Below are positions 26,755 through 36,537 of a stretch of DNA of 64,000 nt, one piece after another. Made by a program: the position numbers and the translations under genes. The stretch covers positions 1-64,000 of the forward strand of contig CAJFUN010000015.1 in the NCBI GenBank assembly GCA_904420205.1. The letters run 5' to 3'. Origin of the DNA: Candidatus Parachristensenella avicola. GTDB taxonomy: Bacteria > Bacillota > Clostridia > Christensenellales > UMGS416. Every line of letters begins with the position of its first letter. Position 1 is the stretch's first letter. The notes below the pieces were generated by a model, which saw nothing but the letters and a program-made list of their open reading frames with translations, was not told the origin of the DNA and ran no database searches.

Positions 26755-27354
26755 ATGCAGGACATGCCGCGTTGCGCCTGGTGCCAGGATGGCGGCTTGA
26801 TGCAGGCCTATCACGACGAGGAGTGGGGAACGCCCCTGGACGATAACCGGCTGCATTTTGAATACCTGATGATGGAAGTGATGCAGTGCGGCTTAAGCTG
26901 GCGCTTAATGCTGCAAAGGCGGGAGGCGTTCCGCAGCGCATTCGACGATTTTGACTACGAGCGGATTGCTGCCTACGGCCCCGAAGAGGCGGATCGTATC
27001 CTTCAGAGGCCGGGTATGATTCGCTCGCCGCGGAAGATCGGCGCGATTATCCATAACGCAGGAATTTATAAAGCGATTCTGAAGGAGTACGGTAGCTTTG
27101 CCGCCTATCTGGCCGGTTTTGCGGGAGATATGCCGCTGATTTACCCGGCCCACGAGCATGCCAGATGCGCCCGTAATGCGCTGTCGGATTGCATCAGCGA
27201 CGATTTGCGCCAGCGCGGCATGAAATATCTGGGTTCGGTAACGGTATACGCGCACCTGCAGGCCTGCGGCGTGATCAACGATCATGAGCCTGGATGCTGG
27301 CGCGGCCGGCAACTGCGGGAACAATACGCTTACAGAATTTGCGAAGGAACATAA
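26755..27354 (+). CDS. tag: DNA-3-methyladenine glycosylase I
   Basis: A 199-residue base-excision enzyme removing 3-methyladenine. The Tag family pattern is clear: RCAWCQDGGL at the N-terminus, AYHDEEWGTPLDDNRLHFEYL (in two parts) with the purine-pocket residues, GLSWRLMLQRREAFRSAFDDFD, and RSPRKIGAIIHNAG. The zinc-binding Cys near residue 7 is present, and CGVINDH stands near the C-terminus. It lies 68 bases downstream of uvrA and may belong to the same repair transcript. Confidence 0.93.
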   Translation: MQDMPRCAWCQDGGLMQAYHDEEWGTPLDDNRLHFEYLMMEVMQCGLSWRLMLQRREAFRSAFDDFDYERIAAYGPEEADRILQRPGMIRSPRKIGAIIHNAGIYKAILKEYGSFAAYLAGFAGDMPLIYPAHEHARCARNALSDCISDDLRQRGMKYLGSVTVYAHLQACGVINDHEPGCWRGRQLREQYAYRICEGT

Positions 27355-27355
27355 G

Positions 27356-27395
27356 GATAGCCCGCCGTGGCAAGTAAACGGTGGGCTATTGCATT
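27356..27395. terminator. Hairpin between convergent tag and DUF4363 genes
   Basis: GATAGCCCGCCGT pairs with ACGGTGGGCTAT over a 9-base loop. T runs are weak on both strands, so it may be an inefficient bidirectional terminator. Confidence 0.5.
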
Positions 27396-27810
27396 ATAGA
27401 GGCAGCATACGAACCGGCGGTGCGGCGCCTTGGATGAGGTTCTCCCAGCTAACCGCTACCCCGGCCGACAGATCTTCGTACCCCAGCTGTAGGGTGTCCA
27501 GTGTGACCAGAGCCAGCGATACATCGCGGCGGGATACCAGCGTGGCAAGCTGGCGGGTGGCGGTTTCTATGGCGTCGATTTGGCTGTGCTCCACCAAACG
27601 GGCTAGCATGGGGGCGTGTTCGTCAAAGCAATCCTCCAGCTGAGCCAGCAGCGGTTCGGCCTGGGCCCAATCCTCACGCCGGACAGCTTCGCTCATTTGC
27701 TGGGAGAGTGCTGCGCCTTGTTGAGCGATCTCCGTCAGCTGGCTTTGGCCCCACCAATCGAACAGCACGACGCAGAGAATCGTAGCCGCTAGGACAAGAT
27801 AGCTTCTCAC
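27394..27810 (-). CDS. DUF4363-family small membrane-anchored protein
   Basis: A 138-residue protein with one N-terminal transmembrane segment (about residues 4-20) and an otherwise helical, acidic outer part with repeated heptads (EDWAQAEPLLAQLEDCF, LARLVEHSQIDAIETA). This matches DUF4363, a family of unknown function in clostridia that often stands beside DUF421 genes. Its start overlaps the end of the DUF421 gene by 4 bases, so the two are cotranscribed and translationally coupled. Confidence 0.75.
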   Translation of the reverse strand: MRSYLVLAATILCVVLFDWWGQSQLTEIAQQGAALSQQMSEAVRREDWAQAEPLLAQLEDCFDEHAPMLARLVEHSQIDAIETATRQLATLVSRRDVSLALVTLDTLQLGYEDLSAGVAVSWENLIQGAAPPVRMLPL

Positions 27811-28490
27811 GGCCGCACCCTGGCCGGCGCGCTCTGCATAGCGCCTACCACGGCCAGATCGCCTTTTTCGTTAACCGAGGCATAGGCTACATCCTTGAGA
27901 CGGGCGTAGCCTTGGCGCTGCAGCTGCCTTGTGAGCCAGCCAGCGTCATAGCCCGCCAGAGAAAGGGCGTTTTTTTGTATTTTGCCGTCCAGCACCAGTA
28001 GATAGGGCATACATGGCTCCTCCGGCGGCTGGGGCGTCTCAGCGGCTTTGGACTTCTCTAGGATACTCAGGCTGCCGTCGGTCTCCAGCACCGCGTATTC
28101 CACCTGGGCGGCGTCGAAAATGCCCGAGGCACGCAGCTGGCTCATCAGGTCGGCGAAGTTATACCGCGTGCGCCGCATCACGTCCAAATTGATTTGACCT
28201 TTATATATCAGGATAATGGGCTGGCCGCAGACCGTATTGCGGATCCGGGCGCTTTTTTGGATGATGATGGAAAGCATGACGTGCACCGTCAAGAGCGACA
28301 AAATGGCCAGAATCCCCGTATACAGCGGCACTCCGACATTGGACATGGGGCCGGATGCCAGATTCGCCAGTAGCATAGAAATGACGAGCTCAAAGGGCTG
28401 CATCTGCCCCAGCTCCCGCTTACCCATTAGGCGGGTAACGATGAGCACGACAAAGTAGAGGATCAGCGCGCGCAGGCAGATCACCAGCAA
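27807..28490 (-). CDS. DUF421 (YetF/YcaP-like) membrane protein
   Basis: A 227-residue protein with three N-terminal membrane helices (about residues 1-90) carrying RLMGKRELGQMQPFELVISML, the hallmark of the DUF421 family, then a cytosolic domain with RRTRYNFADLMSQLRASGI and VEYAVLETDGSLSI. In Bacillus the YetF group occurs in the spore and cell membrane; function is undefined. It pairs with DUF4363, a common clostridial two-gene unit. Sporulation involvement is possible but not shown here. Confidence 0.85.
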   Translation of the reverse strand: MLVICLRALILYFVVLIVTRLMGKRELGQMQPFELVISMLLANLASGPMSNVGVPLYTGILAILSLLTVHVMLSIIIQKSARIRNTVCGQPIILIYKGQINLDVMRRTRYNFADLMSQLRASGIFDAAQVEYAVLETDGSLSILEKSKAAETPQPPEEPCMPYLLVLDGKIQKNALSLAGYDAGWLTRQLQRQGYARLKDVAYASVNEKGDLAVVGAMQSAPARVRP

Positions 28491-28564
28491 AGATAATCCC
28501 TCCTTTTCCCCTATGATGGGCGGAAGTGAGGAAAATCATACAAAGCGGGCATGCAAAGGCAGAC

Positions 28565-28599
28565 AAAAGCGCGCGCCTTATCACAAGGCGCGCGCTTTT
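28565..28599 (-). terminator. Terminator of the glycogen operon
   Basis: A perfect 15-bp palindromic stem, AAAAGCGCGCGCCTT with AAGGCGCGCGCTTTT, and a 5-base loop. The stem's own ends give T runs on both strands, so it can also stop transcription from the left. Confidence 0.88.
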
Positions 28600-28617
28600 G
28601 GGGCGCGGATTGAATGG

Positions 28618-30108
28618 TTACAGGGTGTTTAATCCTTCATAAACTTCGATATAGGCTTGCGCCGGTTGATGCCAACCGAAATCTTTAGCCATTGCCCGAC
28701 GCGCCATGGCTTCCCAGGAAGGCCGGTCATGGTGATAGATATCATAGGCCCATTCGATGACGTGCAGCATATCGTGGGCGTTGTAGTGATCAAAGGTGAA
28801 GCCGTCGCCTTCTTGGGTGAATTGGTTGTAAGGCTCCACCGTGTCCTTCAAGCCGCCGGTTTCCCGCACAAGGGGCAGTGCGCCGTAACGCATCGCCATC
28901 ATCTGGGAAAGACCGCAGGGCTCAAAGGCGGAGGGCATCAGGAAGAGGTCGCAGGAGGCGTAGATCTTCTGGGCCAGGGCAACGTCGAAAAGAATAAAGG
29001 AACGTACCTGGTTGCGATAGTCGTTTTCCAGCTGGCGGAAGAAATCCTCGTGGGTCTTGCGCTCTCCGGGCGCGACGGCTTGGGTGCCGAGCAGGACAAA
29101 CTGCACGTCGAGCCGCAGTACATCGCGGATGACGCACTCAATCAGATCCAGCCCCTTTTGGTTGTCCAAGCGGGAAATAAAGCCGATCATCAACTTATCC
29201 GTGCCCTCTGGCAGCGCGTATTCATGCTGGAAGGCCAGCTTGTTGGCCATCTTGCCGTCATAATCGCTGAAGGGATGGGCCAGATGGACATCCCGAGCAG
29301 GGTTGACCGCGTCCATATCGATGCCGTTGACGATCCCTGTTAACTTATAGGAAAAGCGATTGAGCACGCCGTCTAATCCTTCACCGTACCATAGCGTACG
29401 GATCTCCCGCGCATAGGTCGGGGAGACGGTGGTGATGGCATCGGAGAAATATAGGGCGGCTTTCATCAGGTTGATATCGCCATAGAACTCTAGCTCCTCG
29501 CTTTGGGCCAGGCCGGATGGCAACCCCAGCAGATCCGGCACAACCGAAGCGGGAAAACGCCCCTGGAAGCGCAGATTGTGGATGGTAAAAACCGTATGAA
29601 TGGCCTGATAGGCCGGCTGTGCGGAATAGTTATAGTGCAGCAGAAGCGGTATAGCCGCTGTCTGCCAGTCGTGGCAGTGGATGATATCCGTCCCGCCCAT
29701 ATAAGGAATAGCCGCCAGCACGCACTGGCTGAAGAAAATATAGCGCTCCGCTTCATCATAGTAACCGTAAAGCTGATCGCGGTCGAAATAATAGGGGTTA
29801 TCCACAAAATAGAAGGGAATGCCCTCCGCGCCGGTCAGCATGCATAGGCGGCATTCCTGATGGCGCCAGCCCACGGTGACGGTAAAATGGGCGACCAGCT
29901 TCATTTGGTCGCGGAATTGGGCGCGCTGGGCCCGAAGGCGGTCGTTGGGCGCGCCCTCGACGTCCAGCATGAAGCTGTATAGGGGGAGGATGACCGATAC
30001 ATCCTGGCCGGCGCGTTTAAGCGCCTGGGGAAGAGAACCGATCACGTCACCTAGGCCGCCGCTCTTGGCATAAGGGGCGGCTTCCGAGGCTGCAAATAGG
30101 ATGCGCAT
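28618..30108 (-). CDS. glgA: Glycogen synthase (ADP-glucose, GT5)
   Basis: A 496-residue GT-B glycosyltransferase extending alpha-1,4-glucan from ADP-glucose. The N-terminal KSGGLGDVIGSLPQAL (from residue 15) holds the ADP-glucose-binding Lys-x-Gly-Gly. HCHDWQTAAIPLLL lies near residue 145, IGFISRLDNQKGLDLI near 300, and the C-terminal LMPSAFEPCGLSQMMAMRYGALP near 385 is the donor-site Glu motif. Last gene of glgB-glgC-glgD-glgA; a terminator follows. Confidence 0.96.
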   Translation of the reverse strand: MRILFAASEAAPYAKSGGLGDVIGSLPQALKRAGQDVSVILPLYSFMLDVEGAPNDRLRAQRAQFRDQMKLVAHFTVTVGWRHQECRLCMLTGAEGIPFYFVDNPYYFDRDQLYGYYDEAERYIFFSQCVLAAIPYMGGTDIIHCHDWQTAAIPLLLHYNYSAQPAYQAIHTVFTIHNLRFQGRFPASVVPDLLGLPSGLAQSEELEFYGDINLMKAALYFSDAITTVSPTYAREIRTLWYGEGLDGVLNRFSYKLTGIVNGIDMDAVNPARDVHLAHPFSDYDGKMANKLAFQHEYALPEGTDKLMIGFISRLDNQKGLDLIECVIRDVLRLDVQFVLLGTQAVAPGERKTHEDFFRQLENDYRNQVRSFILFDVALAQKIYASCDLFLMPSAFEPCGLSQMMAMRYGALPLVRETGGLKDTVEPYNQFTQEGDGFTFDHYNAHDMLHVIEWAYDIYHHDRPSWEAMARRAMAKDFGWHQPAQAYIEVYEGLNTL

Positions 30109-30144
30109 GTCCTTCGCTCCTTTCAGTTGATTCCGGGAAAGCGG

Positions 30145-31257
30145 CTAAATCTTAACGCCCTTACCCAATACCACCGGGTTTTCCGGCGTTCCCTGCAGGA
30201 CTACGTCATCCGAGATAGTGACCATTCGGTCGAGGATGACGTTTTCTAGAATCACATTACGGCCGATGTTGCAGTCCTCCATGATGATAGAGCCGTTGAC
30301 CGTGGTGCCGGCGCCGATACTGTTATGCCGGAAAATGACTGAGCTGTTGAGGTAGCCTTCCACGGTGCAGCCGCTGGCCACCAAGGAATTGACCACTTGC
30401 GCGTTCTTGGTGTAGCGGGTGGGCGGATTATCCTTCATCTTGGTGCTGATCCACCGCTCAGAATTAAAGAGGCGGCTGGTGATAACCGGATTGAGCATAT
30501 CCATGCTGGCGGTGTAATAGCTCTGGATGGAATTAATCTTACGGAAATATCCAGGATAATCAAAGAAATATACTTTCAAATCGCCGATATAACGGGCGAT
30601 TACGTCAATCAAATCGTAGCTTCGGGTAGTCAGCGAATCGCGGATCGCACGGGTCAGAAGGCTGCCGCGGATAATCATCATGTCCAGATAGACCCGGTCA
30701 AAGCCCTGATTATTATTGTCGGATAGTCCGATTACGCGATTACCTTCGCCCCCCTGGATCCCTACGTCATCGCCGGACTGATCCAAGGCCGATACGATGC
30801 GCTTGGTCACCATGGTCACATCTGCATCGGTTTCCACATGCTGGCGCATGACGGGGCCTAGATCAATGTTGCAGACCATATTGCTGCCGCTGATGACGAG
30901 ATCAGAATAGGTGTTACGGCTGAATAGACCGAAATTATCGTAGAAATCCGCTAGGTTAATGCGGGTGGTTCGGTTGCCCATGTAGCTGGGCACTCCGCCC
31001 TGCAGGATGATGAGATCCTGGCTTTTGCGAGCCATGGACCACTCCTGGCCCGTACCGATGTGGTCGATTAAAGAGCGGTATTTATTGGAAGCGAATACGC
31101 CGATCTTGTCGATTTTGCTGTTAACCATGTTGGACAGGGCAAAGTCGACAAGACGATAACGGCTGGCGAAGGGAAGGGTGATGACGGAACGAATTTCCGT
31201 AAGCGCGCCCAGATCGATGCTGGGATTGTTGAGGATAATGCCCATGGTCGGTTTCAT
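30145..31257 (-). CDS. glgD: GlgD, second subunit of glucose-1-phosphate adenylyltransferase
   Basis: A 370-residue homologue of GlgC, with an N-terminal nucleotidyltransferase-like domain and a C-terminal left-handed beta-helix (repeats such as SVIFRHNSIGAGTTVNGSIIMED). The N-terminal catalytic loop is degenerate compared with the GGxGxRL of GlgC: this protein begins MGIILNNPSIDLGAL. In Bacillus and clostridia GlgD forms a complex with GlgC and raises its activity rather than acting alone. It lies 15 bases downstream of glgC. Confidence 0.93.
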   Translation of the reverse strand: MKPTMGIILNNPSIDLGALTEIRSVITLPFASRYRLVDFALSNMVNSKIDKIGVFASNKYRSLIDHIGTGQEWSMARKSQDLIILQGGVPSYMGNRTTRINLADFYDNFGLFSRNTYSDLVISGSNMVCNIDLGPVMRQHVETDADVTMVTKRIVSALDQSGDDVGIQGGEGNRVIGLSDNNNQGFDRVYLDMMIIRGSLLTRAIRDSLTTRSYDLIDVIARYIGDLKVYFFDYPGYFRKINSIQSYYTASMDMLNPVITSRLFNSERWISTKMKDNPPTRYTKNAQVVNSLVASGCTVEGYLNSSVIFRHNSIGAGTTVNGSIIMEDCNIGRNVILENVILDRMVTISDDVVLQGTPENPVVLGKGVKI

Positions 31258-31272
31258 ATTCGTTCCCTCCTT

Positions 31273-32418
31273 CTACTGAACGGTCCCATCGGACAGCGAG
31301 ACCACCGAGATATCCTGGCCGGGCTGCGCGTCAGGCCGGCCGATCTGGCGGCCGCGGGTAATGACGACGTTTTCATCGATGATGGCGTTATAAACTTCGG
31401 CCGAATCCTCAATGCGAGCGCCATGCAGGATAATGGAATCATACACTTTGGCGTCGCGGCCGATATATACATCGTTCGAGATAATGGAATGGACCGCTTC
31501 GCCCAGCACCGTGCAGCCGTCGCAGACGTAGCAGTCAGTCACATGGGCCTCGCGGCCGATGTACTGAGGCTTGGTCACCTGGTTTTTGGAGTATACCGGG
31601 AACGTGGGATCGTCGAGATCCAGATTGCAGGTGCCGTCCAACAGCTCCATGCTGGCCTCATAATAGCTGGGGATGGTTCCAGCGTCTTTCCAGTAGCCGT
31701 TAAAGCTGTAGGCATACAAGCTCCGCCCTTCGGCAAGGGCTTTGGGAATGATGTTTTTGCCGAAATCGTTGACCGAATCAGGATCATCATGGTCGCGGAT
31801 CAGGGCATCCTTTAGGTATTGCCAGTTAAAGATATAGATTCCCATAGAGGCGAGATTGGAAATGGGCTCTTTGGGCTTCTCCTCAAAACGCTGCACCTGC
31901 CCGGACTCATCGCACACCATAATTCCAAACCGGTTGGCCTCCTCCCAAGGGACAGGATAGACCGAGATGGTCACATCGGCGCCCTTCATCTTGTGGTAGG
32001 CCAGCATTTTGGAGTAATCCATCTTATAGATATGATCGCCTGAGAGAATCAGCACATAATCGGGATTATAGAAATCGATGAACTCGATATTCTGATAAAC
32101 GGCCGCTGCCGTGTTGTTATACCAGTTAAAGCCCTCGCGGCTCTGGTAAGGGGGCAGGATCGTTACGCCGCCGTCCACGGAATCCAGCGCCCATGCCGAA
32201 CCTGTGCCGATATAGGAGTTCAGCATCAGCGGACGGTACTGGGTCAATACGCCCACCACGTCGATATGGGAGTTGGAGCAGTTACTCAAAGTAAAATCGA
32301 TCATGCGGTACTTCCCGCCAAAGACGACTGCCGGTTTGGCGATATTGGTGGTCAGCCCACCCAGTCGGCTGCCTTGGCCGCCGGCCAGCAGCATAGCGAT
32401 ACATTCACGTTTGCGCAT
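31273..32418 (-). CDS. glgC: Glucose-1-phosphate adenylyltransferase catalytic subunit
   Basis: A 381-residue enzyme making ADP-glucose from ATP and glucose-1-phosphate, the committed step of glycogen synthesis. The nucleotide loop [14 protein letters not shown] (residues 10-23) and the [15 protein letters not shown] motif are intact. [14 protein letters not shown] carries the catalytic Asp, and FEEKPKEP and GYWKDAGT follow. The C-terminus is a left-handed beta-helix. Its start overlaps the 3' end of glgB by 14 bases. Confidence 0.96.
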   Translation of the reverse strand: MRKRECIAMLLAGGQGSRLGGLTTNIAKPAVVFGGKYRMIDFTLSNCSNSHIDVVGVLTQYRPLMLNSYIGTGSAWALDSVDGGVTILPPYQSREGFNWYNNTAAAVYQNIEFIDFYNPDYVLILSGDHIYKMDYSKMLAYHKMKGADVTISVYPVPWEEANRFGIMVCDESGQVQRFEEKPKEPISNLASMGIYIFNWQYLKDALIRDHDDPDSVNDFGKNIIPKALAEGRSLYAYSFNGYWKDAGTIPSYYEASMELLDGTCNLDLDDPTFPVYSKNQVTKPQYIGREAHVTDCYVCDGCTVLGEAVHSIISNDVYIGRDAKVYDSIILHGARIEDSAEVYNAIIDENVVITRGRQIGRPDAQPGQDISVVSLSDGTVQ

Positions 32419-34360
32419 TGTTGATTCGCTCCCTTTCTTGTTCCTCTATTTCTTCGCTTTTAGCGGATATAGTTTGCTCTTGTGGCTGCGTCAAAGCAAA
32501 AACGAGGGAGGTAAGCCCCGGCAGCTGGAAAGTAATCTTATAAGGCAGGTCAAAGCACAGCTCGGCATAAGCCTTTACCGGCGCATTGCGGCGCCCCTGC
32601 CCGCCATAGCGCGCGCGATCGGAATTGAAGATTTCTTCGTAAACGCCCGGGTGAGCGACACCCAGGGAAAAGTATTCGTGGCAGTGGGGCGTCATGTTGA
32701 GGACGCAGACGAGCTCCCGGCCCTCGGTATCGATTCGCCGGAAGGAAAAGACGCTGTATCCAGCGTTATTGGCGTCGATCCACTGGAAACCTTCCCAGCT
32801 GTCGTCCAAGGACCACAGGGCGGGCTGCGCCAGATAGAAAGCGTTAAGATCGCGGACAAAGCGCTGTGTACAGGCATGCATGGGATAATCCAGGAGGAAC
32901 CACTCCAGCGGCTCGTTGAAGCGCCATTCAATGAATTGGGCAAATTCACTGCCCATAAAGAGCAGCTTTTTGCCCGGATGGAACATCTGCCAGCACATCA
33001 GATTGCGCAGATTGGCGAATTTTTGCTCATAGTCGCCGGGCATACGCCCGATAAGGGATAGCTTGCCATGCACCACTTCGTCATGGGACAGAGAGAGCAC
33101 AAAGCGCTCCGAAAAGGCATACATCATGGCAAAGGTCATCTTGTCATGATGATACGCGCGATAGATGGGATCCAGTTTCATATATTCCAGCGTATCGTTC
33201 ATCCAGCCCATGTTCCATTTAAAGTGGAAGCCCAGACCCCCCTCGGAAACCGGGCGGGTTACGCCTGGATGGGTAGAAGAGTCTTCGGCAAAGAGCAGTA
33301 CACCCGGATATTCGTTGACCAGGGTATCGTTAAGCTTGCGCAGAAATTCGATGGCCTCGATATCTTCGGTGCCCCCGTCGCGGTTGCGGCGATGGGTATC
33401 CCGGCCGTAGTTTAGGTCGATCATGCTGGCCATGCCGTCGATCCGCAGCCCGTCGACATGATATAGATCCACCCAGAAAAGCGCGTTGGAGATGAGAAAG
33501 CTCCACACATGCCGGTAGGCGAAATTAAACTTCTGAGTGCCCCAATGGGGATGATCCTCCCAGCCATATAGTGGCGTGCCGTCGTATTCGTAAAGGCCGG
33601 GCGCGTCTTTGCAGAAGTGGCCGGGCACCCAGTCCAGAATCACGCCGATCCCCTGGGCGTGGCAGGCATCGATAAAGGCCATCACATCCACCGGCCGCCC
33701 CAAGCGGGCAGTGGCCGCATAAAAGCCAAGAAGCTGATATCCCCACGAAGCATCCAGCGGATGCTCCATGATGGGCAGCAGCTCAATATGGGTATAGTGC
33801 ATGTCCTTGGCGTATTGGGCGAGCTTTGCGCCGACGCGGCCAAGGTCGATGCCGGACTCGTCGGTGCAGGCTTCCAGCCAGCTTGTCAGGTGCACCTCGT
33901 AAATGTTGATCGGCTGGCGGGCGGGCAGGCTATCGGCCGACGAACGCAAGCGGGCCATATAGTCGCCGTCCCTCCAGTCGTAATTTCCCAGGTCATAGAC
34001 AATGGAGGCGGTATTGGGGCGCAGTTCGCTGGAGAAACCGTAGGGGTCGGCCTTAAGGCGGGTCACGCCGTCCTCGCCCACCACGGCATATTTATACAAA
34101 GCGCCCTCGGGCAGATTTTCAATGAAAAGTTCCCACAGGCCGGTAATGCCAAGATGATTCATGGGATGGGCGGCGGGGTCCCACCCGTTGAAATCGCCTA
34201 CCACACTGACGGACCGGGCAAAGGGCGCCCAGGTGGCAAAGTAGACGCCTTGGCTTTTCTTGCGCCGTATGCAGTGGGCGCCCATGCAATAGTAGGCGCG
34301 GTATTGGGTTCCCTGTCCATACAGGTAAGCGAAAACCGCGTCGCCCTGCGAGAATTTCAT
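32405..34360 (-). CDS. glgB: 1,4-alpha-glucan branching enzyme (GH13)
   Basis: A 651-residue branching enzyme introducing alpha-1,6 links. A CBM48 domain (about residues 30-110, [11 protein letters not shown]) precedes the GH13 barrel. GH13 motifs are ILDWVPGHF (region I), [12 protein letters not shown] with the nucleophile Asp (region II), LFAEDSS with the acid/base Glu (region III) and LSHDEV with the transition-state Asp (region IV). The start at 34360 follows AAGGAGGA; a start 13 codons earlier has no site. First gene of glgBCDA. Confidence 0.96.
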   Translation of the reverse strand: MKFSQGDAVFAYLYGQGTQYRAYYCMGAHCIRRKKSQGVYFATWAPFARSVSVVGDFNGWDPAAHPMNHLGITGLWELFIENLPEGALYKYAVVGEDGVTRLKADPYGFSSELRPNTASIVYDLGNYDWRDGDYMARLRSSADSLPARQPINIYEVHLTSWLEACTDESGIDLGRVGAKLAQYAKDMHYTHIELLPIMEHPLDASWGYQLLGFYAATARLGRPVDVMAFIDACHAQGIGVILDWVPGHFCKDAPGLYEYDGTPLYGWEDHPHWGTQKFNFAYRHVWSFLISNALFWVDLYHVDGLRIDGMASMIDLNYGRDTHRRNRDGGTEDIEAIEFLRKLNDTLVNEYPGVLLFAEDSSTHPGVTRPVSEGGLGFHFKWNMGWMNDTLEYMKLDPIYRAYHHDKMTFAMMYAFSERFVLSLSHDEVVHGKLSLIGRMPGDYEQKFANLRNLMCWQMFHPGKKLLFMGSEFAQFIEWRFNEPLEWFLLDYPMHACTQRFVRDLNAFYLAQPALWSLDDSWEGFQWIDANNAGYSVFSFRRIDTEGRELVCVLNMTPHCHEYFSLGVAHPGVYEEIFNSDRARYGGQGRRNAPVKAYAELCFDLPYKITFQLPGLTSLVFALTQPQEQTISAKSEEIEEQERERINNAQT

Positions 34361-34430
34361 AGGCTCCTCCTTGCATGCCACGATCGCGAACTTAGACAAT
34401 CATGACAATGAAACTTGAATGCTTTTATTT

Positions 34431-34459
34431 ATTTTATTATATTTTCTTCCCACTGTCAA
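34431..34459 (-). promoter_or_regulatory. SigA promoter of glgBCDA
   Basis: On the minus strand TTGACA, a 17-bp spacer and TAAAAT lie about 70 bases upstream of glgB. Confidence 0.75.
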
Positions 34460-34551
34460 AGGGGAAGGCGGTATTATTTACCTAGCCTGGTTGGCAATTT
34501 CATTTTTGTTCGTGTTACGGAGGAAGCAAAGAGGAAAAAATATGGACGATA

Positions 34552-34579
34552 TTGACGATTGGATCGAAAAGAGTATAAT
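34552..34579 (+). promoter_or_regulatory. SigA promoter of tyrS
   Basis: TTGACG, a 16-bp spacer and TATAAT lie 50 bases upstream of the tyrS start. No T-box leader fits in the remaining space, unlike many Firmicute tyrS genes. Confidence 0.75.
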
Positions 34580-34629
34580 AAAACAAATACAAACACCCTT
34601 GTTGCAAGTGGTTGGGAGGAAAAGATCAT

Positions 34630-35862
34630 ATGTCCAACGTGATGGATGTCCTGCGCGAGCGCGGATATATTAAACAGACTACCTTTGAAGATGATTTATA
34701 CCAAATGCTGGAGAAAGAGCGCGTGACCTTTTACGTGGGCTTTGATCCCACCGCCGACAGCCTGCACATCGGTCATTATATCCCGGTGATGGTGATGACC
34801 CATCTGCAGCGGGCCGGCCATCGGCCTATCGCCCTGGTAGGCGGTGGTACCGGCATGGTGGGCGATCCTTCAGGCCGTACCGATATGCGCAAAATGCTAA
34901 CGCGGGAGGATGTGTCCCATAATGTCGCCTGCATTCAGAAGCAGCTTGCGCGCTTTCTCGATTTTGACCCGAGCCTGCCCAATGCCGCAATGATCGCCGA
35001 TAACGCCGATTGGCTTTTGAAGCTGAATTATGTGGACTTTTTGCGGGAGGTGGGCGTGCATTTTTCGGTAAACCGCATGCTGACGGCTGAATGCTATAAA
35101 AACCGGATGGAAAAGGGCCTTTCTTTCTTGGAGTTCAACTATATGCTGATGCAGAGCTACGACTTTTTGGTGCTCAACCAGCAATATGGCTGCAGCCTCC
35201 AAGTAGGCGGCGACGATCAGTGGAGCAACATGCTTTCCGGCGCTGATCTTATTCGCCGCAAGGAGAAAAAGCCCGCCTTCGCCATGACCTGCCAGCTGCT
35301 GCTGAATTCCCAGGGGCAGAAGATGGGCAAGACGGTAGGCGGCGCCCTGTGGCTGGATGAAAACCGCGTATCCCCTTATGATTTTTATCAATATTGGCGC
35401 AACGTGGACGACGCCGACGTAGAGCGTTGCCTGGCGCTGCTCACCTTTTTGCCCATGGACGAGGTGCGCCGCTTAGGCGGCTACCGCGATGAACGGATCA
35501 ACGAATCCAAGCGCGTGCTGGCCTTTGAGATTACCAAGATGGTTCACGGTGAGGAAAAAGCCCGTCAGGCCATGGAGGCGGCGGAGGCCCTCTTCTCAGG
35601 AAAGGGCGACCGCAACAACATGCCCACCACCACCATCACCCGCGCGCAGCTGGAGGAACATGGCCGCGTGGTGGAGCTGCTTGCCCAGTGCGGTTTGACC
35701 AAGTCCAACGGCGAAGGCCGCAGACTGATCGCCCAGGGCGCCGTCCAGGTGAACGATGCGCCGGTGACCGATCCCGACGCCAAGGCCCAGCCTGACGATA
35801 CGGGTACTATTATGCTGAAAAAGGGTAAGAAGGGGTATCACCGCTTCCTCGTGGAGGGATAA
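34630..35862 (+). CDS. tyrS: Tyrosyl-tRNA synthetase
   Basis: A 410-residue class I synthetase. The HIGH motif is in [12 protein letters not shown] (about residues 44-55), and KMGKT (about residue 232) is the KMSKS-loop equivalent. [11 protein letters not shown] binds tyrosine, and the C-terminal S4 domain (about residues 345-405) binds tRNA. A TTG at 34612 is in frame but contains the Shine-Dalgarno GGGAGG, so 34630 is the start. The stop codon is immediately followed by the ATG of yigZ. Confidence 0.96.
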   Translation: MSNVMDVLRERGYIKQTTFEDDLYQMLEKERVTFYVGFDPTADSLHIGHYIPVMVMTHLQRAGHRPIALVGGGTGMVGDPSGRTDMRKMLTREDVSHNVACIQKQLARFLDFDPSLPNAAMIADNADWLLKLNYVDFLREVGVHFSVNRMLTAECYKNRMEKGLSFLEFNYMLMQSYDFLVLNQQYGCSLQVGGDDQWSNMLSGADLIRRKEKKPAFAMTCQLLLNSQGQKMGKTVGGALWLDENRVSPYDFYQYWRNVDDADVERCLALLTFLPMDEVRRLGGYRDERINESKRVLAFEITKMVHGEEKARQAMEAAEALFSGKGDRNNMPTTTITRAQLEEHGRVVELLAQCGLTKSNGEGRRLIAQGAVQVNDAPVTDPDAKAQPDDTGTIMLKKGKKGYHRFLVEG

Positions 35863-36519
35863 ATGGATCGGCCGCAGGCGGAGAGCTACCGCACCGTGCG
35901 CGGAGAAGGGCGCTATGAAGAAACGATCCAGAAAAGCCGGTTTATCGGCATCGCTTTTCCCGCTTTTTCCGAAGCGGAGGCCAAAGCGGCGCTGGATCGG
36001 GTGCGCGCTGAATTCCCTGACGCCAGCAGCCTGTGCTACGGCTATGTTTGCGGTGCGTCAGGCCAGCTGCAGCGCTTTTACGATGACCATGAGCCGGTGG
36101 GCGGTATGCCTATTTTGGATGCGATCCGCAAGCGTGGCCTTATCGGCTGCGGATGCGCGGTAGTGCGCTATTTTGGCGGCGTTAAGTTGGGCGCAGGCGG
36201 ATTGGCCCGGGCCTTTGGTTCGGCGGCGATTGCGGCCATTGATGCGGCGCAACCGGGCCTGGCGGAGAAAAGCCTACGCTATCAGGTCGTTTTTGATTAC
36301 AGCCTTCAGGGACGGATGGAATACGAGCTGGCTCACTCACCCCATCGACTGGAGCATATGGATTTCGGTATGGACGTTACCATGACCGTGCTGGTTCGGG
36401 CGGCGGATCAAGCCGCCTTTGAAAGCTTGATTGGGAATATTTCCAATGGCCAGGCGCTTTATGAGGTAACGGAGGAGATATTTTCCTTTTGGGATTCTTC
36501 CCGGAAGGTAAGCTTATAG
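35863..36519 (+). CDS. yigZ: YigZ/IMPACT-family protein
   Basis: A 218-residue protein. The N-terminal UPF0029/IMPACT domain (about residues 15-125) has KSRFIGIAFPAF, DDHEPVGGMPILDAI and VRYFGGVKLGAGGLARAF; the C-terminal part is the DUF1949 ferredoxin-like domain. The function in bacteria is not established; IMPACT proteins in eukaryotes bind Gcn1 and ribosomes. It starts on the base after the tyrS stop codon, so it is cotranslated with it. Confidence 0.9.
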   Translation: MDRPQAESYRTVRGEGRYEETIQKSRFIGIAFPAFSEAEAKAALDRVRAEFPDASSLCYGYVCGASGQLQRFYDDHEPVGGMPILDAIRKRGLIGCGCAVVRYFGGVKLGAGGLARAFGSAAIAAIDAAQPGLAEKSLRYQVVFDYSLQGRMEYELAHSPHRLEHMDFGMDVTMTVLVRAADQAAFESLIGNISNGQALYEVTEEIFSFWDSSRKVSL

Positions 36520-36537
36520 GAAGGACGGCAGTATCAG

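Noticed and set aside
34612..34629. TTG start for tyrS six codons upstream
   Set aside because: The Shine-Dalgarno lies inside this extension; the ATG at 34630 is at the right distance.
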